The notes: generated by a model from the sequence alone, not told the origin. Counted from the first letter of the stretch, positions 23,889 to 33,116 are shown. The stretch is DNA of 64,000 bases from Streptomyces sp. NBRC 110028 (GCF_001417735.1 NZ_BBUZ01000025.1:186001-250000), one strand, 5' to 3'. Numbers and translations: made by a program.

Positions 23889-24055
23889 CTAGTGCCGCGT
23901 CAGTCAAGGTTTGCCCGGTAGCGAGGCGTCCTGGTGCGGTCAGATGCAAGGCGCCGGATCGGCCTCGTAGTGGGCCTACTCGGTCGATTCGGCAACGCCG
24001 CAGATGGCCGTGCCAGGGCGGCGAGCGGGGCGAACCTTGGCTGACGCGGCACTAG
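23889..24055. mobile_element. 167-bp MITE-like element with 28-bp terminal inverted repeats
   Basis: The left end CTAGTGCCGCGTCAGTCAAG... is matched by the reverse complement of the right end with 2 mismatches over 28 bp. The interior has no coding capacity. It sits directly next to the LGHS motif of a tyrosine recombinase fragment, so it inserted into that remnant. Confidence 0.7.
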
Positions 24056-24185
24056 GGAGTGCCCCAGCTTCTCCTGAACCACCTTGATGTCGGTACCGGC
24101 GGCAGGGACAGGGTGGTGGCGAGGTGGCGAAGGTCGTGGAGGCGGACCGGTGGCAGGCCGGACAGCTGCCCGAGATCGGGGCTTC
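24055..24185 (-). pseudogene. tyrosine recombinase (integrase) C-terminal fragment, frameshifted
   Basis: The leftward strand reads GLPPVRLHDLRHLATTLSL and, after a one-base shift, AAGTDIKVVQEKLGHS. This is the HxLRHxxAT...G-x(3)-VQ-x-LGH signature of the phage integrase family catalytic core. It is cut off by the MITE on one side and joined to an IS3 fragment on the other, so it cannot be functional. Confidence 0.75.
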
Positions 24186-24600
24186 AGCCGAGCTGATCCG
24201 GCGTCTCCACAACGCCATCTCCTTTGCGTCCAACGGCAGTTCGGTCCGCATGTGGTTCGCGACCTGCCGGCCGACAATCATCCGCGAGTACACGTCCAGG
24301 ACGAACGCCACGTACGCCCAGCCGGACCAGGTGCGCACATACGTCATGTCCGCCACCCACAGCTGATCCGGCCGCGAGGCCGTGAAGTCGCGGTCGACCA
24401 GGTCCGGCGGCCTGGGTGCCGACGGCTCCGGCACCGTGGTGCGGCGACGCTGCCCGCGATCACGCCCTCCAGGCCCAGCTCACGCATCAGCCGCTCGACG
24501 GTGCAGCGTGCCACAAGAACGCCCTTGCGACGCAGCGCGCGGGTGATCCGGCGGAACGACCTCGCCCACCGGCGACGGCTCTGCAAGCCGGATGGCTGGA
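24186..24600 (-). pseudogene. IS3-family transposase (OrfB) remnant
   Basis: The leftward frame contains FRRITRALRRKGVLVARCTVERLMRELGL, then, after a frame change, RPDQLWVADMTYVRTWSGWAYVAFVLDVYSRMIVGRQ. These are the helix-turn-helix and first two catalytic Asp motifs of an IS3/IS51-type rve transposase. The third catalytic residue (Glu) and both ends are missing. It is fused to the integrase fragment near 24,185. Confidence 0.8.
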
Positions 24601-24615
24601 GGGAGCTTTGGGCGG

Positions 24616-26277
24616 TCAGGTGTAGAGGAAGGCGTCGGGGGCGGTGGCCGTAGCGCTCGTCGTCGTCACGGTGACGTCTGCGGGTCCCGGCGCGGCCGCG
24701 GGGGGAGTGACGGCGGCCACCCGGGTGGGGGAGATGGCCCCGAAGTCCGCCGGTGTGCCGCCGATGGTCACTGCCTGTGTGAACGCGAGCGCGGTTCCTG
24801 CGATCAGGACGGGCGTGCCGCCCGATGTCGGCCCGGAGGCGGGGGTCACGGAGGTGATGCCGGGCGGGTTCGTGTAGGTGTAGACCGCCCGCCCGTAGGA
24901 GTTGCTCCGGGTGACCACGGTGACCGGTACCGGTCCGGGGGCCTGTGCGGGCGGTACCGTCACGGTGACCCTGTCGTCGAGGACGGTCGAGGGGGTGACG
25001 GACACGTCGCCGAACCGCACTTCGGTGGTGGTGATCAGCCCCCGGCCGGTCACGGTCAGCGTGCCGCCTCCGCTGAGCGGGCCCGAGGTCCGGCTGATCC
25101 CCGTCATCACCGAGTCCTGGAGGTAGTAGAAGCGTCCAACGGTCCGGGTGGTGTTCTGGCCGATGGTGATGTTGATCTTGACGTCGCTGACGAAGAGCGG
25201 TGAGACGGCGCGGATCTCGTGGTCGTTGATGACCGTGAACGAGGCTGCGGGGAGGCAGCCGAAGCGGACGGCGGTGGTGTTGCCCAGCCCCTCCCCGATG
25301 ATGGTCACCGGCGTTCCGCCTGACATGGGCCCCACGTTGGGGTACACGCCGGGCGGTGGGCTGATCACCCGCACGGTCTCGTTGCCGTTGTTGACGACAT
25401 AGATCTCTTGGTCGTCCGGTGTGATCACGAGCCAGGACGGAGCGTGGAAACCCGCCACCGTGGTGAGGTCCTTGTGGGCGATGAGGTCGAGGACGGCGAC
25501 GCTGTCGTCGCCGTCGCACGCGACATACGCCAGCCCCCCGTCGCTGGTGACCGCCACGCCGAAGGGAATGGGGAGTCCGGTATAGCTGTCCACCACGGAG
25601 TGGATGGTGGTGTCGATGACGTCGAGCCGGTCGCCGCCGTACTCGGTCGCATAGACCCGTTCCCCGTCGGGCGAGACCGCCACGCCCCGGGGGAAGGTGA
25701 AGCCGGTGAGCACGGCGGTAACGGTGTCGGTGGCCGTGTCGATGACCCGGACCGTGTTCGTGCCCTCTTCCGTGACGTAGACCTCGCCCCCGTCGGGGGT
25801 GACCGCCACGTTGCGCGGCCCAATGCCGACCGGCACGGAGCCGATGACGGTGTTGGTCGCCGTGCTGATCACATCCACGCGGTCGCCGCCCTGGCTGGCC
25901 ACGTAGACGCGGGAACCGTCGGGTGTCACCGCCAGGCCGAGCGGCTTGCTCAGCCCGGTGATGACCTGGGTGACGGTGCTGGTGGCCGTGTCGATGACCG
26001 CCATGCTGCTGGTCCCGAAGGAGGCCACATAGGCGTGCAGCCCGTCCGGAGCGATGTCGATTCCCCAGGGGCCGGGGGGCACGGCGATGGTGGTGATGAC
26101 GGTGTGGGTGGCGGTGTTGATGACGCTGACGCTGCCGCTGCCGAAGTTGGTCACGTAGACCCGTTGGCCGTTGGGGGTGACCGCGGCGTAGATCGGGCTG
26201 CTGCCCACCTGGATGACATCCGGTAACAGCAGCGGTTTTTCCGTGACCTCGGTGACTGTGTCCACGGCGGCCTCCAC
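24616..26277 (-). CDS. YVTN beta-propeller plus three IPT/TIG domains
   Basis: A 553-residue protein. Residues about 20-310 hold seven repeats of the YVTN/40-residue beta-propeller type (for example GQRVYVTNFGSGSVSVINTA), forming one propeller. Residues about 310-553 are three IPT/TIG immunoglobulin-like domains, each with a GP-x-SGGTPV-type signature. GTG 26277 has AAGGA upstream. No signal peptide, lipobox or membrane anchor is seen, unusual for a protein of surface type. It is divergent from two further IPT/TIG genes with a 536-bp intergenic region. A cell-surface or structural binding role is inferred. Confidence 0.85.
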   Translation of the reverse strand: MEAAVDTVTEVTEKPLLLPDVIQVGSSPIYAAVTPNGQRVYVTNFGSGSVSVINTATHTVITTIAVPPGPWGIDIAPDGLHAYVASFGTSSMAVIDTATSTVTQVITGLSKPLGLAVTPDGSRVYVASQGGDRVDVISTATNTVIGSVPVGIGPRNVAVTPDGGEVYVTEEGTNTVRVIDTATDTVTAVLTGFTFPRGVAVSPDGERVYATEYGGDRLDVIDTTIHSVVDSYTGLPIPFGVAVTSDGGLAYVACDGDDSVAVLDLIAHKDLTTVAGFHAPSWLVITPDDQEIYVVNNGNETVRVISPPPGVYPNVGPMSGGTPVTIIGEGLGNTTAVRFGCLPAASFTVINDHEIRAVSPLFVSDVKINITIGQNTTRTVGRFYYLQDSVMTGISRTSGPLSGGGTLTVTGRGLITTTEVRFGDVSVTPSTVLDDRVTVTVPPAQAPGPVPVTVVTRSNSYGRAVYTYTNPPGITSVTPASGPTSGGTPVLIAGTALAFTQAVTIGGTPADFGAISPTRVAAVTPPAAAPGPADVTVTTTSATATAPDAFLYT

Positions 26278-26813
26278 GGCTCTGTTCCTTAGGCGTCAGG
26301 ATGAGCACGAAAGAGAAAGGATGTACAGAATCCCCTGAGAAATATGACAATAGATGGGTGGGGTTGGGCGCCCATCGGGTGGACGCGAATTCCTGATTTC
26401 CGGTCGCGGTCGGCCCGTAGGCCGGCCCGCGGGATGCGCCACCACACCCGCTACTCGCGCCCCGTTGCGCTACTGATGAATCGGCCCAGTGGGCGCACAA
26501 CGGCGCACACTGCGCACCAGCAGGGTTCTAACCATATTTGCATATGACTTCCCTGGTGCTCTAATTCCACCTATCGCCTCCTTCAATCCATTGCTTGAAT
26601 CAGTAAGAGCGGGATTGACGGCGCCCCTTGCTATGGCGCCCAGTCACTTCACATCGGGCGATCCGACCCCCAGGAACCGGCGCCGAGGCAATGGGCCCTC
26701 ACATGCGCCCTCCCCGCGCCATCAGGGCATCCCACACGGTCATCACGGGCCGCGTGCAGCCATCACCTGCTCTTCATCCCGGCCCAGAGCGTCACCACAC
26801 AAGGAGAAAGATC
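26278..26813. other. 536-bp divergent intergenic region of the IPT/TIG cluster
   Basis: Around 26,520-26,620 the sequence is markedly A/T rich for this genome (for example ACCATATTTGCATATGAC), which fits divergent promoters or recently acquired DNA. No gene is recognised. Confidence 0.45.
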
Positions 26814-27605
26814 ATGGCAACCATCACCTCGCTGGTCGACACCACGACCGGCACCAACCAGGGCAAACCTGGGGACACCGTCCAGATCAACGGCACCGCT
26901 CTGTCCGCCACCACCAGGGTGAACTTCGGTTCGGCGGCGGTCACCCCGGCCACGGTCACCGCCACCCAGGTCACCTTCGTGATTCCCAACACGGCGCCGT
27001 GCTCCGGCCAAGTTTCCGTCAGTGTCACCAGCAACACCGGCGCCACCAGCAACGCCCTGCCCTTCTTCGTCATCGCCACGCCGACCACCACCGGACTCAG
27101 CGTCACCTGCGTCTCAGCCGCCACGGGCGGTCCGGTGACACTGTTCGGCACCAACTTCCTGACCGGCACGCAGGTCGGGCTCGGCACCGTCGGCAACGTC
27201 GCGGTCACCCCCACCCAGGCCAGCCAGGTCACCTTCACCGCCCCGGCCAACCCCGGCCAGGTCGGCACGGTGTCCACCCAGCCGGTGACCATCACCACCG
27301 CCGGCGGCACCAGCACCTCGGGCACCACCCTCATCGACTACTACCTCGCGCCGACCATCACCTCGGTGGTCCCGGCAACGGGCACAGCCGGAGACCAGAT
27401 CACCATCAACGGAACCGGCTTCGTCAACGTCGACACCGTCACCTTCACCGACAGCGCCGCCGCCACCGCCACCGCCGTCTTCACGCCCATCAGCGCCACC
27501 CAACTCGTCGCCACCGTGCCCGGCGGACTCGCCACCGGCGCCGGAACCATCACCGTCCACACCTGCGGTGGCGACTCCAACGCCCAGGCGTTCACCATCA
27601 CCTGA
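26814..27605 (+). CDS. protein of three IPT/TIG domains
   Basis: A 263-residue protein made of three Ig-like IPT/TIG domains (residues about 1-85, 88-175 and 178-263), each ending in the typical 'G-T-S-N-A' strand. It is Thr/Val/Ala rich and lacks a signal peptide. ATG 26814 is preceded by a strong AAGGAGAAAG site. A terminator-like hairpin (27687-27723) separates it from the next IPT/TIG gene. Confidence 0.85.
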   Translation: MATITSLVDTTTGTNQGKPGDTVQINGTALSATTRVNFGSAAVTPATVTATQVTFVIPNTAPCSGQVSVSVTSNTGATSNALPFFVIATPTTTGLSVTCVSAATGGPVTLFGTNFLTGTQVGLGTVGNVAVTPTQASQVTFTAPANPGQVGTVSTQPVTITTAGGTSTSGTTLIDYYLAPTITSVVPATGTAGDQITINGTGFVNVDTVTFTDSAAATATAVFTPISATQLVATVPGGLATGAGTITVHTCGGDSNAQAFTIT

Positions 27606-27686
27606 CCACCTGGGACGACCGGGCACCGACAACACGAACCACCAAGTCGCCGCCCACGCGTTCGGCGCACGGGCGGCGGCGCCCCG

Positions 27687-27723
27687 CCGCTCCCCGGCCG
27701 GCCGGCATCTGGCCGGGGAGCGG
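27687..27723 (+). terminator. hairpin between the two rightward IPT/TIG genes
   Basis: Perfect 13-bp arms CCGCTCCCCGGCC (27687-27699) and GGCCGGGGAGCGG (27711-27723), 82 bp after the upstream stop. Confidence 0.6.
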
Positions 27724-27759
27724 CCCGTAGGTACGAGAAGGCAGAAAAGAGCAACCACC

Positions 27760-29022
27760 ATGGCCCCCGTAGTGACCAGCGTCAGCCCCGCCCAAGGTGC
27801 TCCATCGGGGAGTACTCCCGTCACCATCACCGGGTCCGGTTTCATCGGCGTCACCGCGGTCAGGTTCGGCCCCAACCTGGCGACCAATGTGGTCGTCGTG
27901 AGCGATACCCAGATCACAGCCAAGACGCCCGCGGGGGCCGGCACGGTCAAGGTCACGGTTACCGGACCGACAGGAACCAGCACACAGAATGTCTTCTTCA
28001 CCTACACCACGGTCGTGGCTCCGACTTTGACCTCGCTCAGCCCGGCCTCGGGGCCGGCCTCGGGCGGGAACACGGTCACCATCAACGGCGCCAACCTCAC
28101 CGGGGCGACCTCGGTGAAGTTCGGCGCCAACACCGCCACGATCCTCACCAATACCGCCACGCAGATCACCGTCATCGCCCCTGCGGGCACCGGCGCCGTG
28201 GGCGTTACGGTGACCACGCCCGGCGGCACCAGCAACGCACTCGTCTACACCTACACCACGGTCGTGGCTCCCACTTTGACCTCGCTCAGCCCGGCCTCGG
28301 GGCCGACCTCGGGCGGCAACACGGTCACCATCAACGGCACCAACCTCACCGGCGCCACTCAAGTGCTCTTCGGCCTCAACCCGGCGACCATCCTGACCAA
28401 TACGGCCACGCAGATCACCGTCAGCGCCCCCGCAGGGGCGCCGTCCTCGGTCAACGTCACCGTCACCACGGCTGGCGGAATCAGCAATCCGCTGCCGTAC
28501 TTCTATATCGCCGCGCCCACCGTCAGCGACGTGTCCCCGCATCTCGGCCCGGCCACCGGAGGCAACACCGTCACCATCTTCGGCAGCAATCTGACCCTCA
28601 CCAGTGCCGTCAGCTTCGGAGGGAACCCGGCCACGGCCATCAACGTAATCTCCGACAGCCAGCTGACCGCCACCGCTCCTCCCGGATCCGGCACGGTCAC
28701 CGTCACCGTCACCACACCGGGCGGCACCAGCACGGCAGGTACCGGGAATCCGTACTACACCTATCTCGGAGCCCCTGTCCTGACCAGCCTCAACCCGTCT
28801 CACGGCTCCGACACCGGGGGTGACGTGATCGTGCTCAACGGCAGCAACCTCACCTACACCGACGCGGTGACCTTCGGCGGCGTCCCGGCCTCGTTCTCGG
28901 CAATCTCCGACACCCAGGTCATCGCGACATCCCCGGCCGGGGCACCCGGCACGGTGAACGTCGTCGCGCACACCCCGGCCGGAAACAGCAACCCCCTGCC
29001 CTACGTCTACGACCCAACCTGA
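27760..29022 (+). CDS. protein of five tandem IPT/TIG domains
   Basis: A 420-residue protein consisting of five IPT/TIG domains of about 83 residues (for example TSLSPASGPTSGGNTVTING). Domains two and three are nearly identical at the DNA level, showing recent duplication. It has no signal peptide, no LPxTG-type sorting motif and no membrane helix. ATG 27760 follows GAAGGCAGAAAAGAG. A strong terminator (29045-29081) ends the unit. Confidence 0.85.
   Translation: MAPVVTSVSPAQGAPSGSTPVTITGSGFIGVTAVRFGPNLATNVVVVSDTQITAKTPAGAGTVKVTVTGPTGTSTQNVFFTYTTVVAPTLTSLSPASGPASGGNTVTINGANLTGATSVKFGANTATILTNTATQITVIAPAGTGAVGVTVTTPGGTSNALVYTYTTVVAPTLTSLSPASGPTSGGNTVTINGTNLTGATQVLFGLNPATILTNTATQITVSAPAGAPSSVNVTVTTAGGISNPLPYFYIAAPTVSDVSPHLGPATGGNTVTIFGSNLTLTSAVSFGGNPATAINVISDSQLTATAPPGSGTVTVTVTTPGGTSTAGTGNPYYTYLGAPVLTSLNPSHGSDTGGDVIVLNGSNLTYTDAVTFGGVPASFSAISDTQVIATSPAGAPGTVNVVAHTPAGNSNPLPYVYDPT
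28002..28345. repeat. 249-bp tandem repeat inside the five-domain IPT/TIG gene
   Basis: The segment starting CTACACCACGGTCGTGGCT at 28002 recurs from 28251 with only a few changes over the first 90 bp. One period is 83 codons, which is one IPT/TIG domain. Confidence 0.75.
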
Positions 29023-29044
29023 GAGGCCGTACGCGAGCTGCTCG

Positions 29045-29081
29045 ACCGCCAGCGCAGCGCGTTTCGCTGTGCGCTGGCGGT
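29045..29081 (+). terminator. terminator of the IPT/TIG gene
   Basis: Perfect 12-bp arms ACCGCCAGCGCA (29045-29056) and TGCGCTGGCGGT (29070-29081), shortly after the stop at 29022. Confidence 0.7.
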
Positions 29082-29158
29082 GCTCGACTGAGGACGAGAC
29101 CGCCGCACCCCGCGTCTGGGGGCTCCACCCAGACTGGACCATCCGATAATTTGCTGGC

Positions 29159-29692
29159 GTGGATCAGGGACTCGCTGCATTGCTCGGTGCTTTCGTCGGG
29201 GTCGTCGGGACTACCGCATCTGCCGTGGTCGCGGGCCGGTACCTACGTCAACAGGCACGGGACCAAGCTCACATCGACCATGCACGATGGCGCCGCGAGA
29301 TCCGCCAAGAGGCCTACGCGGCGACGCTTGTCCCCATCACCGAGGCACGCGAAGTCGCGCGGCAGGCATCCCGTGCCCTTGTCCAAGCGCAGGCTGAAGC
29401 TGATGTGGCAAGCCTGTTGGGCCAGCTGGACAAATTGATACGGACGATTCAGGCCTCCTGCGCTCGTTTGCACTTGGAGGGCCCTCATGAGGTGGCTGCG
29501 TCTGGGGAAGCAGTGCTCACGGCGCTGCGAGTAGTCGACAACAATCTGGTGACCTGGAAGCAGAGCCGGGCATCGTCTCCTGAGTCCCAGGCCGAGTACA
29601 TCGAGCGCCACACGGTGAAGGCTGCGGACCTCGCCGACTCGATCAATGGCTTCGCGAATAAAGCCAGCACAGCGCTGGACGCCACCGGATAA
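29159..29692 (+). CDS. membrane-anchored coiled-coil protein of unknown function
   Basis: A 177-residue protein whose first 25 residues (LAALLGAFVGVVGTTASAVVAG) form one membrane span. A basic, helical region (RYLRQQARDQ) follows, then a mostly helical cytoplasmic domain. Small proteins of this shape are frequent in Streptomyces, without known function. GTG 29159 is used; no strong ribosome site is visible, so a leaderless start is possible. Confidence 0.6.
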   Translation: MDQGLAALLGAFVGVVGTTASAVVAGRYLRQQARDQAHIDHARWRREIRQEAYAATLVPITEAREVARQASRALVQAQAEADVASLLGQLDKLIRTIQASCARLHLEGPHEVAASGEAVLTALRVVDNNLVTWKQSRASSPESQAEYIERHTVKAADLADSINGFANKASTALDATG

Positions 29693-29983
29693 CAGCCGAC
29701 GCCTACTCCGCGGCGCCGCTGGTTGTGGGCCGGGTTTCCAGCGACCGGTCCCCGATAACCGCTGCCAGGCTCCACCAGCCAGGGCAGGCCAGAGAGGCCC
29801 GTTCGGTAGGGCGGCCACCTGGCCCACGCACTGACCGGGCCGACCGCGGGTGAGTCCGCTCGCCGCTCCCGGTCTTGTCCGTGCGCGCCCCGAAGGCGTG
29901 AGGCAAGCGCCTCACCGCCAGTCATTCCCGTGGCTCGGGCGCCCGGGCTTCGGCTGAGTCCTCGACAGGCCGTTGCCATAGGG

Positions 29984-30139
29984 TCACCCCCTGGCGTTGA
30001 CGAGCCAGAGCACCAGGACGGCCGTGCCCATCCCGAGTCCGCGTATGGCGAGGGGGAGGATTTCGGAGAGCATCACCCAGGTGACCGGGGAGACGGCTGC
30101 CTGCTGGAAGACCAGGAAAGCGGCCTCCGAGTCATCCAT
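29984..30139 (-). pseudogene. fragment of an MFS sugar-porter transporter
   Basis: A 51-codon leftward frame contains VSPVTWVMLSEILPLAIRGL followed by TAVLVLWLVN. This is the 'gP-v-W-v-EifP-RG...lWl-N' signature of the MFS sugar porter family, whose proteins are about 450 residues. Everything before and after is lost. Confidence 0.7.
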
Positions 30140-30837
30140 GGCCGCTGCTCACCGCTGATCGGCGCACCATCCGGCACCCCCGTTACCACTGCCTGCACCC
30201 GCCCGGCCGGACGCCCGTAACCGCCTCGATCGTGGTCGCGGGCCGCCTGGGCAGAAGGGGAGTGGGCTGGGCGGGCTCTGCGTACGCTGAGCAGAGGTGA
30301 CATCTGCCCGGCCGGGACGTCGACCGAGTTCGCCATCGGCCTCGGCCGAGAGGAAGGCTCGCCCGGGCTTGATGCATACCTTCGGCCCGGCGACATCGCG
30401 CACGCGGTACGCGTAGTCCTTGAACAGCCCCGGACAGTACGGACGGCGGTGTGGCAGCTGTGGGGTACTCCGCATCAGAGCTGAGCGGTCCGACGTGGCC
30501 ACTCCTTCGCGTCGGGGACGGCATCTGCGCGGCCCGCGCCCGCGGAGCCAGGCGGGATCGCGCGCCAGCAGGCTGATGCCGGCCAGGTATGGCCGATATC
30601 GACCTGCTGGCTGTCTTGATGCACCCCGGATAATTTTGCCGTTGCCGCCGCGCGCTGTCGGCGCGGCGCCTCGGCTTGGAGGGGCTCATTCCGCCTTCCG
30701 CCGTCTGACGCACTTCGGGTTTCCTCTGTTCTTCTCTGTTCCATCGCGTCAATCGGGAACGCAGTGATGGTCATTCACGCCCGTGGAACGGTTCGGCACC
30801 TTTTCCGGATCAAACGAAGACACCCTGGGAGACACAC
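30140..30837. other. gene-free stretch upstream of the secreted protein gene
   Basis: About 700 bp with several overlapping short frames but no recognisable product. The last 60 bp should hold the promoter and the GGGAG ribosome site of the gene at 30838. Confidence 0.4.
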
Positions 30838-31509
30838 GTGAGAAAGCTGAAGCTGGGCAGTAGACCGGCCCGATCAGCCGCCGCGCTGGCAGTCGGCATA
30901 CTGATGGTGACCGGCCTGTCGGCCACGTCGGCCGGCGCCGCGTCATCCTCGGCCGGCGCCGCGCCCGAGCTGGGCGTTCGTTTCTACCCCGACGGCAACG
31001 GCCAGTGCGACGGGCCGACGAATCCGCCGGAGCGGTGGGTCGGCGCGGCCGACTGGACCACCCCCATCCGTCTGGACACCGACAACCGCGCGGGCGGCTG
31101 TCAGCTGGCCTTCGGCCTCTACGACCCGTCGAACTCCCTCGCGGGCCTGACCGCCACCTACACGTGGGAGGCAGAGCCCGGCAGCGACGACACCCAGTGC
31201 CAGAACGGGGGCACGAAAACGATCCCGATCAAGCCCTTCAAGACGTTCGGCGACCCCATCCGGGTGGACACCGACGGCCGAGCGGGCTGGTGCAACCTCA
31301 CCTTCACCCTCGCCGGGCGCTCGGACATCGTCCTTGATGTGCAGTGGTACGGCGATGGCGGCTACGACGCCTCGGACCAGTGCAAGAACTACCGCCCGAC
31401 AGGCACCTGGCAAACGGTCTATGAGGGCAACTCCGTGACGGTGGGCGACGACACCGACGGCCGCGCCGGCGGCTGCTATCTGTCGCTCCGCCTGAACCGC
31501 CAGTTCTAG
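30838..31509 (+). CDS. secreted protein with three TDxRAG-Cys repeats
   Basis: A 223-residue exported protein. Residues 1-35 form a Sec signal peptide: basic RKLKLGSRPARS, a hydrophobic stretch to about residue 27, and SAGA for signal peptidase I. The mature part has three copies of the motif LDTDNRAGGCQLAF / VDTDGRAGWCNLTF / DDTDGRAGGCYLSL, spaced about 60 and 63 residues, with further cysteines that probably pair. The function is unknown. A terminator follows at 31548-31574, so the gene is monocistronic. Confidence 0.75.
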   Translation: MRKLKLGSRPARSAAALAVGILMVTGLSATSAGAASSSAGAAPELGVRFYPDGNGQCDGPTNPPERWVGAADWTTPIRLDTDNRAGGCQLAFGLYDPSNSLAGLTATYTWEAEPGSDDTQCQNGGTKTIPIKPFKTFGDPIRVDTDGRAGWCNLTFTLAGRSDIVLDVQWYGDGGYDASDQCKNYRPTGTWQTVYEGNSVTVGDDTDGRAGGCYLSLRLNRQF

Positions 31510-31547
31510 CTGCCGGCGCCGTAAGCGAAGCGAACCGCACGCGACCC

Positions 31548-31574
31548 GCCCTCCGGCCCGCGCGGCCGGAGGGC
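31548..31574 (+). terminator. terminator of the secreted-protein gene
   Basis: Perfect 11-bp arms GCCCTCCGGCC (31548-31558) and GGCCGGAGGGC (31564-31574). Confidence 0.7.
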
Positions 31575-32068
31575 ACCGTCCCTCGGCGGGGAAGAGCGGT
31601 GGCGGCGGGCCGACTACCGCCACAGCGTCGCCGCCCACGCCGGTGGACCGGCCGCCGAACAGAGCCCGATCCTCAAAGGCGGGCCACCAGTCCGTCGGAG
31701 CGGACCCGCGTGTTCGACCTCTGCCTCCGGCAGGCGTTCCGGATCGCCTTCCGGACGCCGAAGCCGGCTGGGGCCCCGGAGGGCGCGCCGGCCGAGGCCG
31801 AGCCGACGGCGGCGTGACCTGACCGTCGTACGAACGGACGGTGCTGCGGCCTCGCCGGGCGTGCCCCGGTCGACGCCTGGAAGACCAAACGGCCGCATAG
31901 GGAACAGCCGTCCCGGCGGCACGGTTGCATCGACCGGGGGACCGGCGCCGCACGGCGGGAAACGGGGAGACCACACGGTCGTCCGTCCACCGGGATCCGG
32001 GCCCCAGGATCGCGGCACGCCCGCCGCGCACTTCGTATCGAGATGTGTTTTCCGCAGGAGGACTTTTC
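31575..32068. other. gene-free stretch upstream of the LmbE gene
   Basis: About 490 bp with only weak short frames. It contains the GCAGGAGGAC ribosome site at the right end. Confidence 0.4.
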
Positions 32069-32902
32069 ATGACTGACCGGCCCTTGACACTCATGGCAGT
32101 ACACGCCCACCCCGACGACGAGGCCACCGGAACCGGAGGGGTTCTCGCGCGGTATGCGGCGGAGGGCATCCGGACGGTTCTCGTGACGTGTACCGACGGC
32201 GGTTGCGGTGACGGTCCGGGGGGTGTCAAGCCGGGCGATCCCGGGCACGATCCGGCGGCCGTCGCCTTGATGCGCCGTCAAGAACTCAAGGAGAGCTGCG
32301 ACGTCCTGAAGATCAGCGATCTGGAGATGCTCGACTACGCCGACTCCGGGATGATGGGCTGGCCGAGCAACGACGCCCCCGGATCCTTCTGGCAGACCCC
32401 CGTGGAGGAAGGCGCCGCCCGGCTCGCGGACCTCATGCGGCACTACCGACCCGATGTGGTCGTCACCTATGACGAGAACGGCTTCTACGGCCACCCCGAC
32501 CACATCCAGGCCAACCGCATCACCATGGCGGCGCTGGAGATGACCACGCTGACACCGAAGGTGTACTGGACGACGATGCCCCGCTCGATGATGCAGCGGT
32601 TCGGGGAGACCCTGCGCGAGTTCGGGGAGGACATGCCGGAGCCGGACCCCGCCGAGGCCGCCGCGCTGGCCGAGATCGGCCTCCCCGACGATGAGATCAC
32701 CACGTGGGTGGACACCGCCGCGTTCAGCGGCCAGAAGTTCGACGCGCTGGCCGCGCACGCCAGTCAGGGCGAGAACATCTTCTTCCTCAAGATGGGCAAG
32801 GAGAGGTTCGGCGAGCTGATGGGCATGGAGACCTACGTACGGGTCAAGGACACCACCGGCGCCGCCGTACCCGAGAACGATCTCTTCGCCGGACTGCGCT
32901 GA
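32069..32902 (+). CDS. PIG-L/LmbE-family zinc deacetylase (MshB/Mca-like)
   Basis: A 277-residue metal-dependent N-deacetylase. The zinc motif AHPDDEATGTGG is at residues 11-22 and the second part, GHPDHIQAN, at about 149-157. Family members in actinomycetes include MshB and Mca of mycothiol metabolism, and this protein has the length and the GGxGDG-type loop of that branch; the exact substrate cannot be read. ATG 32069 has the excellent site GCAGGAGGAC. The gene ends before a strong bidirectional hairpin at 33003-33033. Confidence 0.85.
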   Translation: MTDRPLTLMAVHAHPDDEATGTGGVLARYAAEGIRTVLVTCTDGGCGDGPGGVKPGDPGHDPAAVALMRRQELKESCDVLKISDLEMLDYADSGMMGWPSNDAPGSFWQTPVEEGAARLADLMRHYRPDVVVTYDENGFYGHPDHIQANRITMAALEMTTLTPKVYWTTMPRSMMQRFGETLREFGEDMPEPDPAEAAALAEIGLPDDEITTWVDTAAFSGQKFDALAAHASQGENIFFLKMGKERFGELMGMETYVRVKDTTGAAVPENDLFAGLR

Positions 32903-33002
32903 TCCGCCCCGCCGACCGGGCTCCGGGAAAGCTCATCGGCCGCACGGCGCGATCGTGGGCACAGGTCCGCGGACGACGAGACGGCGGCGAAACGCGTCCC
33001 GT

Positions 33003-33033
33003 GGGACGCGCACCCTGACATGGTGCGCGTCCC
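33003..33033. terminator. terminator between convergent genes
   Basis: Perfect 12-bp arms GGGACGCGCACC (33003-33014) and GGTGCGCGTCCC (33022-33033). It can serve the LmbE gene and the leftward oxidoreductase unit. Confidence 0.65.
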
Positions 33034-33116
33034 GGGTATCGCCAGGAGGGCGAGGGGCGCCGCGACCGGTGTGGACGCCGGTCGCGGCGCACACGTGGCT
33101 CAGGCGAGGATGTCGA

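Noticed and set aside
24344..26500. 718-codon leftward frame over the propeller gene
   Set aside because: Arg/His-rich translation without domains, in a shifted frame of the YVTN/IPT gene. Only its upstream end contains real IS3 transposase sequence, which is reported separately.
30149..30752. Several 100-190 codon minus-strand frames upstream of the secreted-protein gene
   Set aside because: Overlapping, compositionally non-coding, no family resemblance and no ribosome sites.
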